Assembly (NCBI GenBank): GCA_002707685.1
Contig: PANQ01000007.1
Location: forward strand, 83,521 to 120,129
Direction: 5' to 3'
Origin: Porticoccus sp.
GTDB lineage: Bacteria; Pseudomonadota; Gammaproteobacteria; Pseudomonadales; Porticoccaceae
DNA: 36,609 nucleotides
Below, one piece after another: positions 1 to 9,146 of the stretch. The notes beneath the pieces were generated by a model, which saw nothing but the letters and a program-made list of their open reading frames with translations, was not told the origin of the DNA and ran no database searches. The stretch's first letter is position 1. The number at the start of each line of letters is the position of its first letter. Position numbers and translations under genes: made by a program.

Positions 1-224
1 ACCCTCACCAATTTTCCTTGCGGCTTGTTGATCTGGAAGTGCAAGCCACGCAGGACACCTTTTTCAGATCTCGAGTGGTTATCCTGAACAAAGGGCAACG
101 CAATACCCGCCAATTCTGCATAGCGCGCCACGTGAAAGGTTTCCAGAAAAAACCCACGGTCGTCGCCGAACACGCGCGGCTCGATAATCAAACAATCCTT
201 GAGGGGCGATGCGATGACTTTCAC
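1..224 (-). CDS. rfbC: dTDP-4-dehydrorhamnose 3,5-epimerase (partial, N-terminal part)
   Basis: Reverse-strand reading from a GTG at 224 gives about 74 residues that look like the N-terminus of RmlC/Rfb[13 protein letters not shown], then [13 protein letters not shown], the substrate-site QDNHS motif and LRGLHFQ. The enzyme epimerises C3 and C5 of dTDP-4-keto-6-deoxyglucose on the way to dTDP-L-rhamnose in the cytoplasm. The gene runs off the left edge, so the catalytic middle and the C-terminus are not visible. Its GTG overlaps the TGA of rfbA by four bases (GTGA), which indicates translational coupling and fixes this start. It is the last visible gene of the leftward operon glycosyltransferase-rfbB-rfbA-rfbC; rfbD may follow outside the window. 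A second, complete and clearly divergent rfbC lies at 4059-4616. Confidence 0.9.
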   Translation of the reverse strand, partial: MKVIASPLKDCLIIEPRVFGDDRGFFLETFHVARYAELAGIALPFVQDNHSRSEKGVLRGLHFQINKPQGKLVR

Positions 225-1102
225 TGATAACCCTCGGCTACCCGAACCAGATATTGCCCGTAATTAGTCTTTTGCAGCGTCTCACCCCGACGGCGAAGCT
301 GGTCATTGTCAATCCAACCCTGCCGATATGCGATCTCCTCAAGACAGGCCACCTTGAGTCCCTGCCTCGCCTCAATTGTCTGGACGAAATGGCTAGCTTC
401 CATCAACGAGTCGTGGGTGCCGGTGTCCAGCCAGGCGAAGCCCCGACCCAGCAAACTGACATGCAGCTTTCCGCGTTGCAGATACGCATTATTCACGTCT
501 GTGATTTCCAGTTCACCGCGTTCTGACGGGGTTATTTTTCTGGCGATATCCACCACACTGTTGTCATAAAAATACAGACCTGTCACGGCATGGCTTGATT
601 TGGGCTCTGACGGCTTTTCTTCAATGGAAACAGCCTTGCCATCGGGGTCAAACGAGACGACACCAAAACGCTGGGGATCGTTGACATGGTAACCAAAAAT
701 AGTCGCACCTTCCTCACGTTGAACGGCCTCGCGGAGCATGGCACTAAAGCCAAAACCGTGAAACACATTATCCCCAAGAATCAGGCAAACATAGCTGTCA
801 CCAATAAATTCTTCTCCGATCAGAAAGGCCTGGGCCAGACCGTCAGGCGAGGGCTGCTCCGCATAGCTGATCTCCAGCCCAAACGACTCGCCGTTGCCAA
901 ACAAACGCCGAAAGGCTGGCAAATCCTCCGGTGTTGAAATGATCAAAACCTCACGGATACCTGCCAGCATCAACACCGACAGCGGATAATAGATCATCGG
1001 CTTGTCATAGACCGGCAATAATTGCTTGGAGACCCCAAGGGTAATCGGATGCAACCGTGTACCCGAGCCACCCGCCAGAATAATGCCTTTATAATTGTTC
1101 AT
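221..1102 (-). CDS. rfbA: Glucose-1-phosphate thymidylyltransferase
   Basis: This 293-residue protein is full length for RmlA/RfbA. It starts with the nucleotidyltransferase signature [11 protein letters not shown] near residues 11-21 and carries the family motifs [24 protein letters not shown] and EEKPSEPKS. The enzyme condenses dTTP with glucose 1-phosphate to give dTDP-glucose, the entry step for dTDP-rhamnose and for other dTDP-6-deoxysugars. It sits 48 bases downstream of rfbB, and its stop overlaps the rfbC start. Its product is also the expected precursor for the 3-amino-sugar genes at 6803-8319, so this operon probably feeds both pathways. Start ATG at 1102 is preceded by a purine-rich GGAAAAG element. 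Identification is firm. Confidence 0.97.
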   Translation of the reverse strand: MNNYKGIILAGGSGTRLHPITLGVSKQLLPVYDKPMIYYPLSVLMLAGIREVLIISTPEDLPAFRRLFGNGESFGLEISYAEQPSPDGLAQAFLIGEEFIGDSYVCLILGDNVFHGFGFSAMLREAVQREEGATIFGYHVNDPQRFGVVSFDPDGKAVSIEEKPSEPKSSHAVTGLYFYDNSVVDIARKITPSERGELEITDVNNAYLQRGKLHVSLLGRGFAWLDTGTHDSLMEASHFVQTIEARQGLKVACLEEIAYRQGWIDNDQLRRRGETLQKTNYGQYLVRVAEGYQ

Positions 1103-1150
1103 ATCTTTTCCAAAACCAACATCACCATAGGTGACAAATTAGTTGGGTAG

Positions 1151-2227
1151 TTATTGCGATTTAACCGTGCCGGCACGATCAAGCTTATAGGCACCAGAGA
1201 GGGTGCGCTGCCACCACTCCGGATGATCGAGATACCATTGAACGGTCTTGCGCAGACCGCTCTCGAACGTTTCTGCGGGCACCCAGCCCAATTCTCGCTG
1301 AATTTTTGACGCGTCGATAGCATAACGCCGGTCATGGCCCGGCCGGTCATCCACATAGGTAATTAAATCCCCATAGGCATCAACCCCTTCAGGTCTATCG
1401 GGTGCCAGCTCCTCCAGCAGCTCACAGATTGCTTTCACAACCTCAATATTGCGTTGCTCGTTGTGACCGCCAATATTATAAGTTTCTCCTACCCTTCCTC
1501 GGTTTAAAACCTCAACCAGGGCACGGGCATGGTCTTCCACATAGAGCCAGTCCCGAACCTGTGAACCGTCACCATAGACGGGTAACGGCTTACCGGACAA
1601 GGCGTTGAGAATCACATGGGGAATCAGTTTTTCCGGGAAATGGTACGGCCCGTAATTATTGGAGCAGTTGGTCACCAGAATGGGCAAGCCGTAGGTGCGA
1701 TGCCATGCCCGAACCAAATGGTCTGCACTAGCCTTGGATGCAGAATACGGTGAACTCGGGGAATAAGGTGTGATTTCGGTGAACAGGTCTTCCACCCCCT
1801 CAAGGTCGCCATACACCTCATCGGTGGAAATATGATGGAAACGGAAAGCCGCCCTCTTATCTTCCGGCAGCTCACCCCAATAACGGCGGGTGGCTTCCAG
1901 CAGACTATAAGTACCGACGATATTGGTCTGGATAAAATCTGCCGGGCCGTCGATGGAACGGTCGACGTGTGACTCAGCAGCCAAATGCATCACCGCCGTC
2001 GGTTTGAATTCGGCAAACAGCGCATCCAACGCCGCACCCTCGCAGATATCCACCTGATAAAAGTGGTAACGCAGTGAATCGGACACGGAAGCCAAAGACT
2101 CCAGATTGCCGGCATAGGTCAACTTGTCCACGTTGACCACAACACAGGAGGTTTGGGTCAACAGCTCGCGTATAACCGCTGAACCAATAAAGCCGGCACC
2201 GCCAGTGACGAGAATGCGAGAGGTCAT
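1151..2227 (-). CDS. rfbB: dTDP-glucose 4,6-dehydratase
   Basis: A 358-residue extended short-chain dehydrogenase with the Rossmann motif TGGAGFIGS at the N-terminus, the [11 protein letters not shown] motif, the STDEVYGDL segment carrying the active-site Thr-Asp-Glu, and the catalytic YSASKAS (YxxxK). This is the RmlB/RfbB family, which uses tightly bound NAD to convert dTDP-glucose to dTDP-4-keto-6-deoxyglucose. That compound is the branch point between rhamnose (rfbC/rfbD) and 3-amino-3,6-dideoxyhexoses (ketoisomerase plus aminotransferase). It lies 12 bases after the upstream glycosyltransferase and 48 bases before rfbA, consistent with one leftward transcript. Length and motifs are complete. 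Confidence 0.97.
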   Translation of the reverse strand: MTSRILVTGGAGFIGSAVIRELLTQTSCVVVNVDKLTYAGNLESLASVSDSLRYHFYQVDICEGAALDALFAEFKPTAVMHLAAESHVDRSIDGPADFIQTNIVGTYSLLEATRRYWGELPEDKRAAFRFHHISTDEVYGDLEGVEDLFTEITPYSPSSPYSASKASADHLVRAWHRTYGLPILVTNCSNNYGPYHFPEKLIPHVILNALSGKPLPVYGDGSQVRDWLYVEDHARALVEVLNRGRVGETYNIGGHNEQRNIEVVKAICELLEELAPDRPEGVDAYGDLITYVDDRPGHDRRYAIDASKIQRELGWVPAETFESGLRKTVQWYLDHPEWWQRTLSGAYKLDRAGTVKSQ

Positions 2228-2239
2228 AAAGTACTCATT

Positions 2240-3346
2240 CTATTTGTCAGGATACCAACTAGTCAGCAACTCATCGTACTCACGCAGCACCTGAGGCCAG
2301 GTAAAACGCTCGCGAAAGCGCCTACTGCTGGCCGATTTCATCCGTGATACGGCCACATCATTGGTCAATAATTGATCGAACAATACGGCACAAGCTGACT
2401 CATCTTTAAAATAGGCAGCATCAGGACCGGCGACCCATTTGTTGAATTGATTGTCATGAGCGATAACCGCACATCCCGCACCCAAAGCTTCGACCAATGA
2501 AGGGTTGGTACCACCAACACTGTGACCATGCAGGTAAAAGCGGCTAAAATATCTCAAGGCTTGCACTACAGCCGCCTCATAAATGGCCCCGGGAAACAGA
2601 ACTTCACCACTCGCGGCATCCATTACCTGACGGTGATAGCGATTCTTCTCCGGGTCAAAATTACCGAGCACTACCAACCTGTGATTGCGGCGCCTATAAC
2701 TAAAAGCCCGCACCATTTCCAGGAACGAGTTCTCCGGCTCCGGGCGGGCAATGATAATCGAGAACCCACCCGGCTCAAGGCCATAAGGAACCAGGGCGGC
2801 CACATCTGCTTCAAGCACTTCATCGCCGCCGTAGGAAATCATTGTAATTTTATCAGCGCCAACACGGGTGGCGAGGTGTTGTTTGATTTTCGGATGATCG
2901 GCAATCAGATGATTACCCACCCAACAGCCAATGCGCTCATTCAACCAGAACCATGCTCTGGCAAGCGGCCCCCACTTTTTTCGGCTCCACTCAATACCAT
3001 CCATATTGATGATATTCACCTGCCCTTTCAAGCGTTGCAGGACATTAAACAATGCTGTGTTGTAGCCAAGCGTCAGAAACAATCCATCCTGATCCAGTGC
3101 GTGCCATACGGTCCTCAAATCAAACAGCACCGTGCTCAATGCCCCCTCGCGATTGATCGGAACATGAACCCGATTCACACCGTGCCAGACGGAACTGTAG
3201 TCAGGTCCACGGCCCAACTCCTGGCAGTACACAGTCACATCCCAGTCTTTTTTTACTAGATACTGACACAGACGATCTGCGAAGGTTTCAAAACCACCGT
3301 GCTTTGCAGGTACGCCTCGAATACCAAGAATAAATAATTTCTTCAC
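2240..3346 (-). CDS. DUF1972-type family 4 glycosyltransferase (putative rhamnosyltransferase)
   Basis: This 368-residue protein starts at a GTG (3346) preceded by an AGGTAA element. The N-terminus FILGIRGVPAKHGGFETFADRL is the hallmark of DUF1972 glycosyltransferases, which sit in rhamnose or O-antigen operons and are often annotated as rhamnosyltransferases. The C-terminal half has the GT-B donor-binding layout, with HGHSVGGTNPSLVEALGAGCAVIAHDN holding the acidic pair region typical of GT4. It should act at the cytoplasmic face of the inner membrane, moving a sugar from a nucleotide donor to a lipid-linked acceptor. As first gene of the leftward operon with rfbB, rfbA and rfbC, dTDP-rhamnose is a reasonable donor, but this is inferred from context. 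Confidence 0.85.
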   Translation of the reverse strand: MKKLFILGIRGVPAKHGGFETFADRLCQYLVKKDWDVTVYCQELGRGPDYSSVWHGVNRVHVPINREGALSTVLFDLRTVWHALDQDGLFLTLGYNTALFNVLQRLKGQVNIINMDGIEWSRKKWGPLARAWFWLNERIGCWVGNHLIADHPKIKQHLATRVGADKITMISYGGDEVLEADVAALVPYGLEPGGFSIIIARPEPENSFLEMVRAFSYRRRNHRLVVLGNFDPEKNRYHRQVMDAASGEVLFPGAIYEAAVVQALRYFSRFYLHGHSVGGTNPSLVEALGAGCAVIAHDNQFNKWVAGPDAAYFKDESACAVLFDQLLTNDVAVSRMKSASSRRFRERFTWPQVLREYDELLTSWYPDK

Positions 3347-4058
3347 TTACCTGACGCCCCGTTGGCATATAACACTATTTGAATACTGTTTAGCGGCCCT
3401 GTCAGCTCGTCTTCTCTAGGCTCTACATGGGTGATCAACAGCATGATCAAAGCTAACAAACTTGGCATGAGCTATGCGTTGCCCAACCCCCGACGTGAGG
3501 TGCCATAATAAGCTGCACCAAATAACTTATGCAGCTATCTGCCATGGGTCACCCTATATCGCTGATGTTAATAGACTGCAACCAGCTTGAACGATACAAG
3601 CCGTCACATGAAGCATTAATGTAAAATTCAAGCTGCTTAATTTTCTCGCCAAATTAGCACCACTGGTTGCACAGTTTGGATAAGATTTTCCATTTTATGC
3701 TGCCCTATTTAAAAACGCCACTTGGCTTGGAGCAAGCATTCGCCCTAAAATAACCACTCATACCTTAAAAAAGGCTTTCTGAGCCAGTTGTGTAGTTCGA
3801 TACAGAGCCAGTGTTGTGTGTCTCACAATTTGTGCATGCCATAGAAAATGGCAAGGTTTATTCGCCTGAGCTGAAAAGAATTTCTTTTACAAGCAATGAA
3901 TCACAGTGGAAGAGCTGGAAAGCCTGCCAGCTCCCACGCCCAGAAACGGCTCTGGTCAATATTTGCTCCAAATGCTAATGTGAACACTTGAACACTGTTG
4001 CAGCTAATCAGTCACTGACTAGCTTATGACTAACCGGCCCCACCCTGCCCATTAAACT
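3347..4058. other. Gene-free spacer between the rfb operon and the AT-rich glycan island
   Basis: About 710 bases separate two divergent gene groups, with no convincing reading frame. It contains a GC-rich hairpin with seven-base arms (GAGCTGG 3912-3918, CCAGCTC 3927-3933) without a T-run, and a short imperfect repeat around GAGCCAGT (3781-3815). The divergent promoters for the leftward rfb operon and the rightward island genes must lie here, but I could not fix clear -35/-10 pairs. No JUMPstart or ops element was recognised. The lack of any gene and the change in composition on its right side suggest a recombination boundary. That is inference. Confidence 0.6.
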
Positions 4059-4616
4059 ATGAAAGTGACACGCACAGAAATTCCTGACGTAGCCATCATC
4101 GAGCCAGACGTTTTCAACGATGAGCGTGGCTTTTTCTTTGAGAGTTATAATCAACTAAAATTTGAACAAGCCATTGGCAGAAAAGTTAACTTTGTCCAAG
4201 ACAACCATTCACTGTCAATAGAACAAGTACTCAGAGGACTTCATTATCAGATCCCACCAAATGCTCAAGCAAAACTTATCAGAGTGATCCGAGGTAAGAT
4301 CTTTGATGTCGTAGTTGATATTCGTAAGGATTCACAAACATTTGGACATTGGGCTGGTGAGATTCTGTCTGCTAAGAATAAAAAGCAGTTATGGATACCA
4401 GAGGGGTTTGCACATGGTTTTCTGACTTTATCGAAGAGTGCTGAGATTATATACAAAACAACGGACTACTACTGCCCTCAATCTGAACGAGCCATTGCTT
4501 GGGATGATTTTAGGATCGGGATAGTTTGGCATGGGTTAAAAGAACCTGTGTTATCTACAAAAGATATAATGGCAAAAAAGTTAGACGAGCTGCTCGATAA
4601 GGATGATTTATTTTGA
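4059..4616 (+). CDS. rfbC: dTDP-4-dehydrorhamnose 3,5-epimerase family protein, second copy
   Basis: A complete 185-residue RmlC-family cupin: DERGFFFESYN, QDNHSLS (active-site His region), LRGLHYQ, IRGKIFDVVVDIR, LWIPEGFAHGFLTLS (second conserved His) and a C-terminal IVWHGLKEPVLSTKD. All motifs of the epimerase family are present. It differs clearly from the truncated copy at 1-224 (for example FNDERGFFFE against [10 protein letters not shown]) and its codons are more AT-rich, so it looks independently acquired rather than a recent duplication. It is the first rightward gene of the island. It may duplicate the rhamnose step or serve another dTDP-sugar. An epimerase is not needed for Fuc3N or Qui3N, so its place in the pathway is open. 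No strong ribosome binding site is visible before the ATG. Confidence 0.88.
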   Translation: MKVTRTEIPDVAIIEPDVFNDERGFFFESYNQLKFEQAIGRKVNFVQDNHSLSIEQVLRGLHYQIPPNAQAKLIRVIRGKIFDVVVDIRKDSQTFGHWAGEILSAKNKKQLWIPEGFAHGFLTLSKSAEIIYKTTDYYCPQSERAIAWDDFRIGIVWHGLKEPVLSTKDIMAKKLDELLDKDDLF

Positions 4617-4714
4617 GTGAGCCTAGCAAGGCTAGACTACATTAATCTGAGTTTTTTAGTATCAGTTTAGTGAGTATCACTTGAGTTAAAGTTGAATCAG
4701 GTTGAAATAGATCA

Positions 4715-6790
4715 GTGTCAGAATTTATAGCAATACCTAAAAATGAAAGTTCTTCGACAAGTTTATATCAAAGGTTAAAAACTTCATATTTAGGTAAATT
4801 TTACTTAATTCATATTAAAAAACGCCCCCTTCTTAGGGCTGCCGTGTCTTTAGGGTGGAGGTGCTTCTACCCCATAATCCAACGTTTAATAGTCACGAAA
4901 AAAACTAGCTGGAAAATGCTGGAGAGTATCAATGAATACGCTTCAAGAGAAAGGCTGAGTGGCTACCAATTAATTGAGCCCTGCCAATTCGATATTTCCG
5001 TAAAACAAGTACTACCGGTAGACTTTGAATATATTAAAGGTAATACAGCTTCTCAACAACATTTCCCAGGCGTATTTATTTATCAGTTGAAACAGGCAAA
5101 AGTACGTGGAGGGAGTAACTTGGTTAGTGTTAGTGAAACAATTATTCACCATAATTTATCTGACTATACTACTGACTACACTTCAGAAGAGTTACACGCT
5201 CGGCTAATCATAAAGCCGCGAGCGAAAAAGGCAATGTGGCTGGAATTAGATGAGACACCTGCAATAATTCCAGAGGCCGCTGTATTTCTTGATGCTACAT
5301 CTTATAATTATGCGCATTGGTTTACTGAGGTTTTGCCAAGAATAGTTGCTTTTTGTGATAATGATAGGTTTGCCAATATACCTCTGATTATCGATTCAGA
5401 CTTGCACCAAAATCTAATGGCATCTCTCTTATATATTGTGCCAGATAGAAAAATTTATCTCTTACCTCTCGGCCGTGAATTGATTGTTACGAAGTTGTTT
5501 TATACAACGGCATGCGGTTATGTCCCTTTCCATCCCAGGAAAAAAAAGTTTCGTTATCATGGTGAGTTTTGTCCGACCGCACTTAATAAAGTGAAAAAAA
5601 AGTTTTCAGAAACTATAAAAAAATCTTTATCGCACACCCCCAAGAAAATCTATTTGAGGCGCAATTCTGGTTTACGGAATATTGTTAATTCGACTGACAT
5701 TGAGCGCATATTAGTAAGTTATGGTTACACCATATTTGAGCCAGAGAAATTATCCTTCGAAGAACAATTTTTGCTTTTTAGCAATGCTGAGTCAATTATC
5801 TCAGCTTCCGGCGCAGCATTGGCTAATTGTATATTTTGCTCGCCGGGGACTGAAGTTACGGTTTTAATGTCAGATCATAGAGAGATGATCTATAACTACT
5901 GGAGCAACATGCTCTCTCCACTTGGACTAAATGTTAACTACATAATTGGCAATTCAATTAATTCGGATCTATTCAGCATACATTCTGATTTCAATATACA
6001 GATATCAGGTTTGAAAGAACATATTGAAACTCTTGGCCACAGAAACATAAAAACTCAACAAATTCACCCTACAGCGAATGTATCTCCTTTTGCCGATATC
6101 GGTGAAAATGTATTGATAGGGCCTAGTACAATAATCCATCCAAATGTTGTGATTGGTAAAAATAGCCGTGTTGAGGCATTTTGCGAGCTAGGTGTAGCAA
6201 CACCATTGGGGGACAAGTCACCGTTAGTCATTGGCGAAGGCGCACTCATCAGATCACACTCTATTTTTTATGAGTCATCATCTATAGGCTCGGGCTTGGT
6301 GACTGGTCATAACGTTATAGTGCGTGAGAATACGGTTGCAGGTTGTAATTTCCAAATAGGCACAAATACTGAAATACAGGGTGACTGTAAAATCGGCAAT
6401 TATGTACGTTTTCAGTCAAATGTGTTTGTCGGAAAGAAAACTACCATTAATGATTTTGCCTGGGTTCTACCTTATGTCATTTTTACAAACGACCCTACAC
6501 CGCCAAGTGATACTCTGCTTGGTGCCTATGTCGAAGAGTTTGCATGTATTTGTGCTGGTTCTTTGATATTACCTGGTGTCAGAATCGGCAAGTCTTCGCT
6601 CGTTGCCGCAGCTGCATGTGTGACTAAAGATGTGCCAGCAGGAAAAGTGGTCGCAGGGAACCCAGCCAAAGTTTTGAAAGACACCACAGAGGTAAAGTTA
6701 AAGGATGGTTCGAACAAGCCTGCATATCCGTGGACTAGCCACTTCGAAAGAGGCTATCCGGATGATGTGACTAGTGAATGGAAAAAATAG
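4715..6790 (+). CDS. Fusion: GT61-like glycosyltransferase with left-handed beta-helix sugar acyltransferase
   Basis: Two different domains share a 691-residue chain. Residues about 60-430 resemble the DUF563/GT61 group of polysaccharide glycosyltransferases: YNYAHWFTEVLPR near 197-209, KIYLRR near 310, and ASGAALANCIFCSPGTE near 365-383. From about residue 450 to the end runs a hexapeptide-repeat beta-helix (repeated [IV]G..., ending VVAGNPAKV), the fold of FdtC/WxcM-type N-acyltransferases. A C-terminal tail follows with WTSHFERGYPDD. The next gene, after 12 bases, is the ketoisomerase. In WxcM-type proteins acyltransferase and ketoisomerase are fused, so this locus looks like a split WxcM with a glycosyltransferase added in front. 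The start is a GTG without a clear Shine-Dalgarno and could be later. Specific sugar is inferred. Confidence 0.82.
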   Translation: MSEFIAIPKNESSSTSLYQRLKTSYLGKFYLIHIKKRPLLRAAVSLGWRCFYPIIQRLIVTKKTSWKMLESINEYASRERLSGYQLIEPCQFDISVKQVLPVDFEYIKGNTASQQHFPGVFIYQLKQAKVRGGSNLVSVSETIIHHNLSDYTTDYTSEELHARLIIKPRAKKAMWLELDETPAIIPEAAVFLDATSYNYAHWFTEVLPRIVAFCDNDRFANIPLIIDSDLHQNLMASLLYIVPDRKIYLLPLGRELIVTKLFYTTACGYVPFHPRKKKFRYHGEFCPTALNKVKKKFSETIKKSLSHTPKKIYLRRNSGLRNIVNSTDIERILVSYGYTIFEPEKLSFEEQFLLFSNAESIISASGAALANCIFCSPGTEVTVLMSDHREMIYNYWSNMLSPLGLNVNYIIGNSINSDLFSIHSDFNIQISGLKEHIETLGHRNIKTQQIHPTANVSPFADIGENVLIGPSTIIHPNVVIGKNSRVEAFCELGVATPLGDKSPLVIGEGALIRSHSIFYESSSIGSGLVTGHNVIVRENTVAGCNFQIGTNTEIQGDCKIGNYVRFQSNVFVGKKTTINDFAWVLPYVIFTNDPTPPSDTLLGAYVEEFACICAGSLILPGVRIGKSSLVAAAACVTKDVPAGKVVAGNPAKVLKDTTEVKLKDGSNKPAYPWTSHFERGYPDDVTSEWKK

Positions 6791-6802
6791 TTGAATTGAA
6801 AC

Positions 6803-7216
6803 ATGATTAAAGATTGTAAGATTGTAGAGCTGCCAAAAATTGACGACCCAAGAGGGAGCCTCACATTTATTGAAGCGGAAAAACATATTCCTTTCTCGTT
6901 TCAAAGAGTCTATTACTTATACGATGTGCCTGGGGGAGCTGAAAGAGGTGGGCACGCTCATAGGGAACTTCACCAGTTGGTAATAGCCATGTCAGGCTCT
7001 TTCGATATTCACCTGGATGATGGAGTCGAAAAGAAAACGGTACATCTAAATCGCAGTTATTATGGCTTGTATATCCCGCCGATGATGTGGCGGGAAATAG
7101 ATAATTTCTCATCCGGATCGGTATGTATGGTGCTTGCCTCTAATTATTATGATGAACTTGATTACTACCGTGACTATGATGAATTTGTACATGATGTTAA
7201 GAAGGCTCTAATCTGA
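6803..7216 (+). CDS. fdtA: dTDP-4-keto-6-deoxyglucose 3,4-ketoisomerase (FdtA/QdtA/WxcM-like cupin)
   Basis: A 137-residue single-domain cupin with the family pattern [17 protein letters not shown], then [23 protein letters not shown] holding the conserved pair of active-site histidines (HAH, residues about 51-53), and the closing [23 protein letters not shown]. Family enzymes move the keto group of dTDP-4-keto-6-deoxyglucose from C4 to C3, giving the galacto (FdtA) or gluco (QdtA) 3-keto product. I cannot tell these two apart by eye, so the symbol is provisional. Its TGA overlaps the ATG of the aminotransferase by one base, and it follows the acyltransferase fusion by 12 bases: the three steps of a 3-acylamino sugar in one transcript. 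Confidence 0.88.
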   Translation: MIKDCKIVELPKIDDPRGSLTFIEAEKHIPFSFQRVYYLYDVPGGAERGGHAHRELHQLVIAMSGSFDIHLDDGVEKKTVHLNRSYYGLYIPPMMWREIDNFSSGSVCMVLASNYYDELDYYRDYDEFVHDVKKALI

Positions 7217-8319
7217 TGCAAGTGCCTTTTTTAGATCTGAATAAACAGAATCAGCAGATTCGTAAAGAACTGGATGCAGCGTATAAAAGGGTAATGGATT
7301 CAGGCTGGTTTGTGACGGGTAGTGAGCTCGAAGCATTTGAACAGGAATTCGCAACGTTCAGCAATGTTAAATTCTGTATCGGGGTCGGCAATGGACTGGA
7401 TGCACTACAGCTGTTGTTAAGGGCCTATGAAGTAGGTCCGAATGATGAAGTCATTGTTCCATCGAACACCTTTATTGCGACTTGGTTAGCCGTTAGTCAG
7501 ACTGGGGCAAAGCCCGTTCCGGTTGAACCGGACACTACTACTCACAATATCGATCCGTCCTTGATTGAGTCCGCCATAACAAGCCGAACTCGAGCCATTA
7601 TGCCAGTTCACCTATACGGCCAACCAGCTGATATGGATCCGATCAATAAAATTGCAGAGAAATATGGATTGATAATTATTGAAGATGCAGCGCAGGCACA
7701 GGGGGCAATGTATAAAGGGCAGCCTGCTGGTTCACTCGGCCATGCTGCAGGCACCAGTTTTTATCCCGGTAAGAATTTGGGTGCATATGGAGATGGCGGC
7801 GCAGTATTAACCAACGATGCCATTGTTGCCGAGAAAGTCCGAAAACTTCGCAATTACGGTTCAAAAATAAAATATCAACATGATATAGCTGGTTTTAACT
7901 GCCGACTTGACGAAATGCAGGCCGCTTTTCTCAGAGTGAAGTTGGCTGTGTTGGGGCAATGGAATAATCGGCGTAAAGTGGTTGCAAACAGATACACAGA
8001 GATACTGGTTGACCAAACTAAAATCGTGCTCCCTCGGTTAAAAGACGGATGTGATTCTGTTTGGCATTTATATGTTATCCGAACAAAACAACGTGATGCA
8101 CTTAAAGAACATCTTGCCAAGCTTGGCATTGACACAGTAATTCATTATCCAATACCACCACACTTACAAGCATGCTATCAAGAACAATATACTGGAAGTC
8201 TGCCTATCGCCGAACAGCTTGCCAGTGAGGTCTTAAGCCTTCCAATGTCACCTATGCTATCAGACAAAGAAGTAGACTATGTCGCATCATCTGTTCGAGA
8301 ATTTATTGAACATAGTTAA
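7216..8319 (+). CDS. fdtB: dTDP-3-keto-6-deoxyhexose 3-aminotransferase (DegT/DnrJ/EryC1 family)
   Basis: A 367-residue PLP aminotransferase of the sugar-aminotransferase family: [12 protein letters not shown] start, [31 protein letters not shown] with the cofactor-binding Asp, and [16 protein letters not shown] with the Schiff-base Lys (about residue 185). The C-terminus has HYPIPPHLQ. It would transfer the amino group of glutamate to C3 of the ketoisomerase product, forming dTDP-3-amino-3,6-dideoxyhexose, which the beta-helix domain encoded at 4715-6790 would acylate. It is coupled to the ketoisomerase by a TGATG overlap. The close pairing strongly supports a 3-amino sugar rather than a 4-amino one. 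Fuc3N versus Qui3N is not decided by the sequence. Confidence 0.88.
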   Translation: MQVPFLDLNKQNQQIRKELDAAYKRVMDSGWFVTGSELEAFEQEFATFSNVKFCIGVGNGLDALQLLLRAYEVGPNDEVIVPSNTFIATWLAVSQTGAKPVPVEPDTTTHNIDPSLIESAITSRTRAIMPVHLYGQPADMDPINKIAEKYGLIIIEDAAQAQGAMYKGQPAGSLGHAAGTSFYPGKNLGAYGDGGAVLTNDAIVAEKVRKLRNYGSKIKYQHDIAGFNCRLDEMQAAFLRVKLAVLGQWNNRRKVVANRYTEILVDQTKIVLPRLKDGCDSVWHLYVIRTKQRDALKEHLAKLGIDTVIHYPIPPHLQACYQEQYTGSLPIAEQLASEVLSLPMSPMLSDKEVDYVASSVREFIEHS

Positions 8320-8354
8320 CACTTCGAGATAAGCAGAATAATATCGAAATACTT

Positions 8355-9119
8355 ATGAAAAAGTTTTTTGTTATGACCCGAGGACGAACAGGATCAACAG
8401 CGATTGTTGATGTGTTAAATAAATCAAATAATGTCTGTGCAGCTCAAGAGCTTTTCTTGAAATTTGAGTTTGAGAAAAAAGATTATAAAAAGTACCTCAT
8501 TCCGCCGTACGAACTGTGGAAAAATACAGGCAATGTTTACTCAGTATTATTGAGGAAAATATCTAATGAGGCAGTCAATATAGAAAAGTATTTGAATCAT
8601 GCTGAAAAAATTATGGCAGAAAATAGCGTAAATGCATTCTGCTTTAAATTATTAAGCCATAACTTTGATGAAATACCTGCACTCAAAAAGCAGTTGCTTA
8701 AAAGCAGTTTTAAGACTGTTTATCTGACACGTAACGTTCCTCGCCAAGTCATTTCAGGAATGGTGGCGAAATTACGTGGTATTTACAATATGCATGAACG
8801 TGAAGGCTACAGTGATAACGCGAGCTATGTTATCGATGTTGATGAGTTTAAATCACTTGTGAAGTGGGAGACGAAAGCTGTAGCTAACGATATCGCTATG
8901 CTTGAATCATCAGGTTTTGAATTTATTCAGGTCCGTTATGAAGACTTTGTTCATAACCCCGATGCTTTTTTTGCGAATATTTTTAGTTTCATTAACATAC
9001 CACAAGAAATACTTCCAGACAGTTCATTTTCTATCATGATTAAAGATTTAAGCAAGGTCGTAAAAAATTATGATGAAGTTTATAGCTGCGTTGATAAGCT
9101 TGGTCTTGAGTTACTATGA
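8355..9119 (+). CDS. Sulfotransferase, paralogue A (Stf0-like)
   Basis: A 254-residue protein with a PAPS-binding layout: a 5'-phosphosulfate loop RGRTGST at residues 9-15 right after the first beta strand, and a 3'-phosphate motif VYLTRNVPRQVISG with Arg126 and Ser134. Later VRYEDFVHNP fits the conserved region of bacterial carbohydrate sulfotransferases. It would transfer sulfate from PAPS to a hydroxyl of the glycan or its lipid-linked precursor. It has no signal peptide, so it acts in the cytoplasm. It begins 35 bases after the aminotransferase and is followed by an unrelated sulfotransferase and then a close paralogue (10108-10890). Strongly AT-rich. Acceptor unknown. Confidence 0.8.
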   Translation: MKKFFVMTRGRTGSTAIVDVLNKSNNVCAAQELFLKFEFEKKDYKKYLIPPYELWKNTGNVYSVLLRKISNEAVNIEKYLNHAEKIMAENSVNAFCFKLLSHNFDEIPALKKQLLKSSFKTVYLTRNVPRQVISGMVAKLRGIYNMHEREGYSDNASYVIDVDEFKSLVKWETKAVANDIAMLESSGFEFIQVRYEDFVHNPDAFFANIFSFINIPQEILPDSSFSIMIKDLSKVVKNYDEVYSCVDKLGLELL

Positions 9120-9146
9120 GCATGAGTAAGGGGGCAAATTAAGTAC

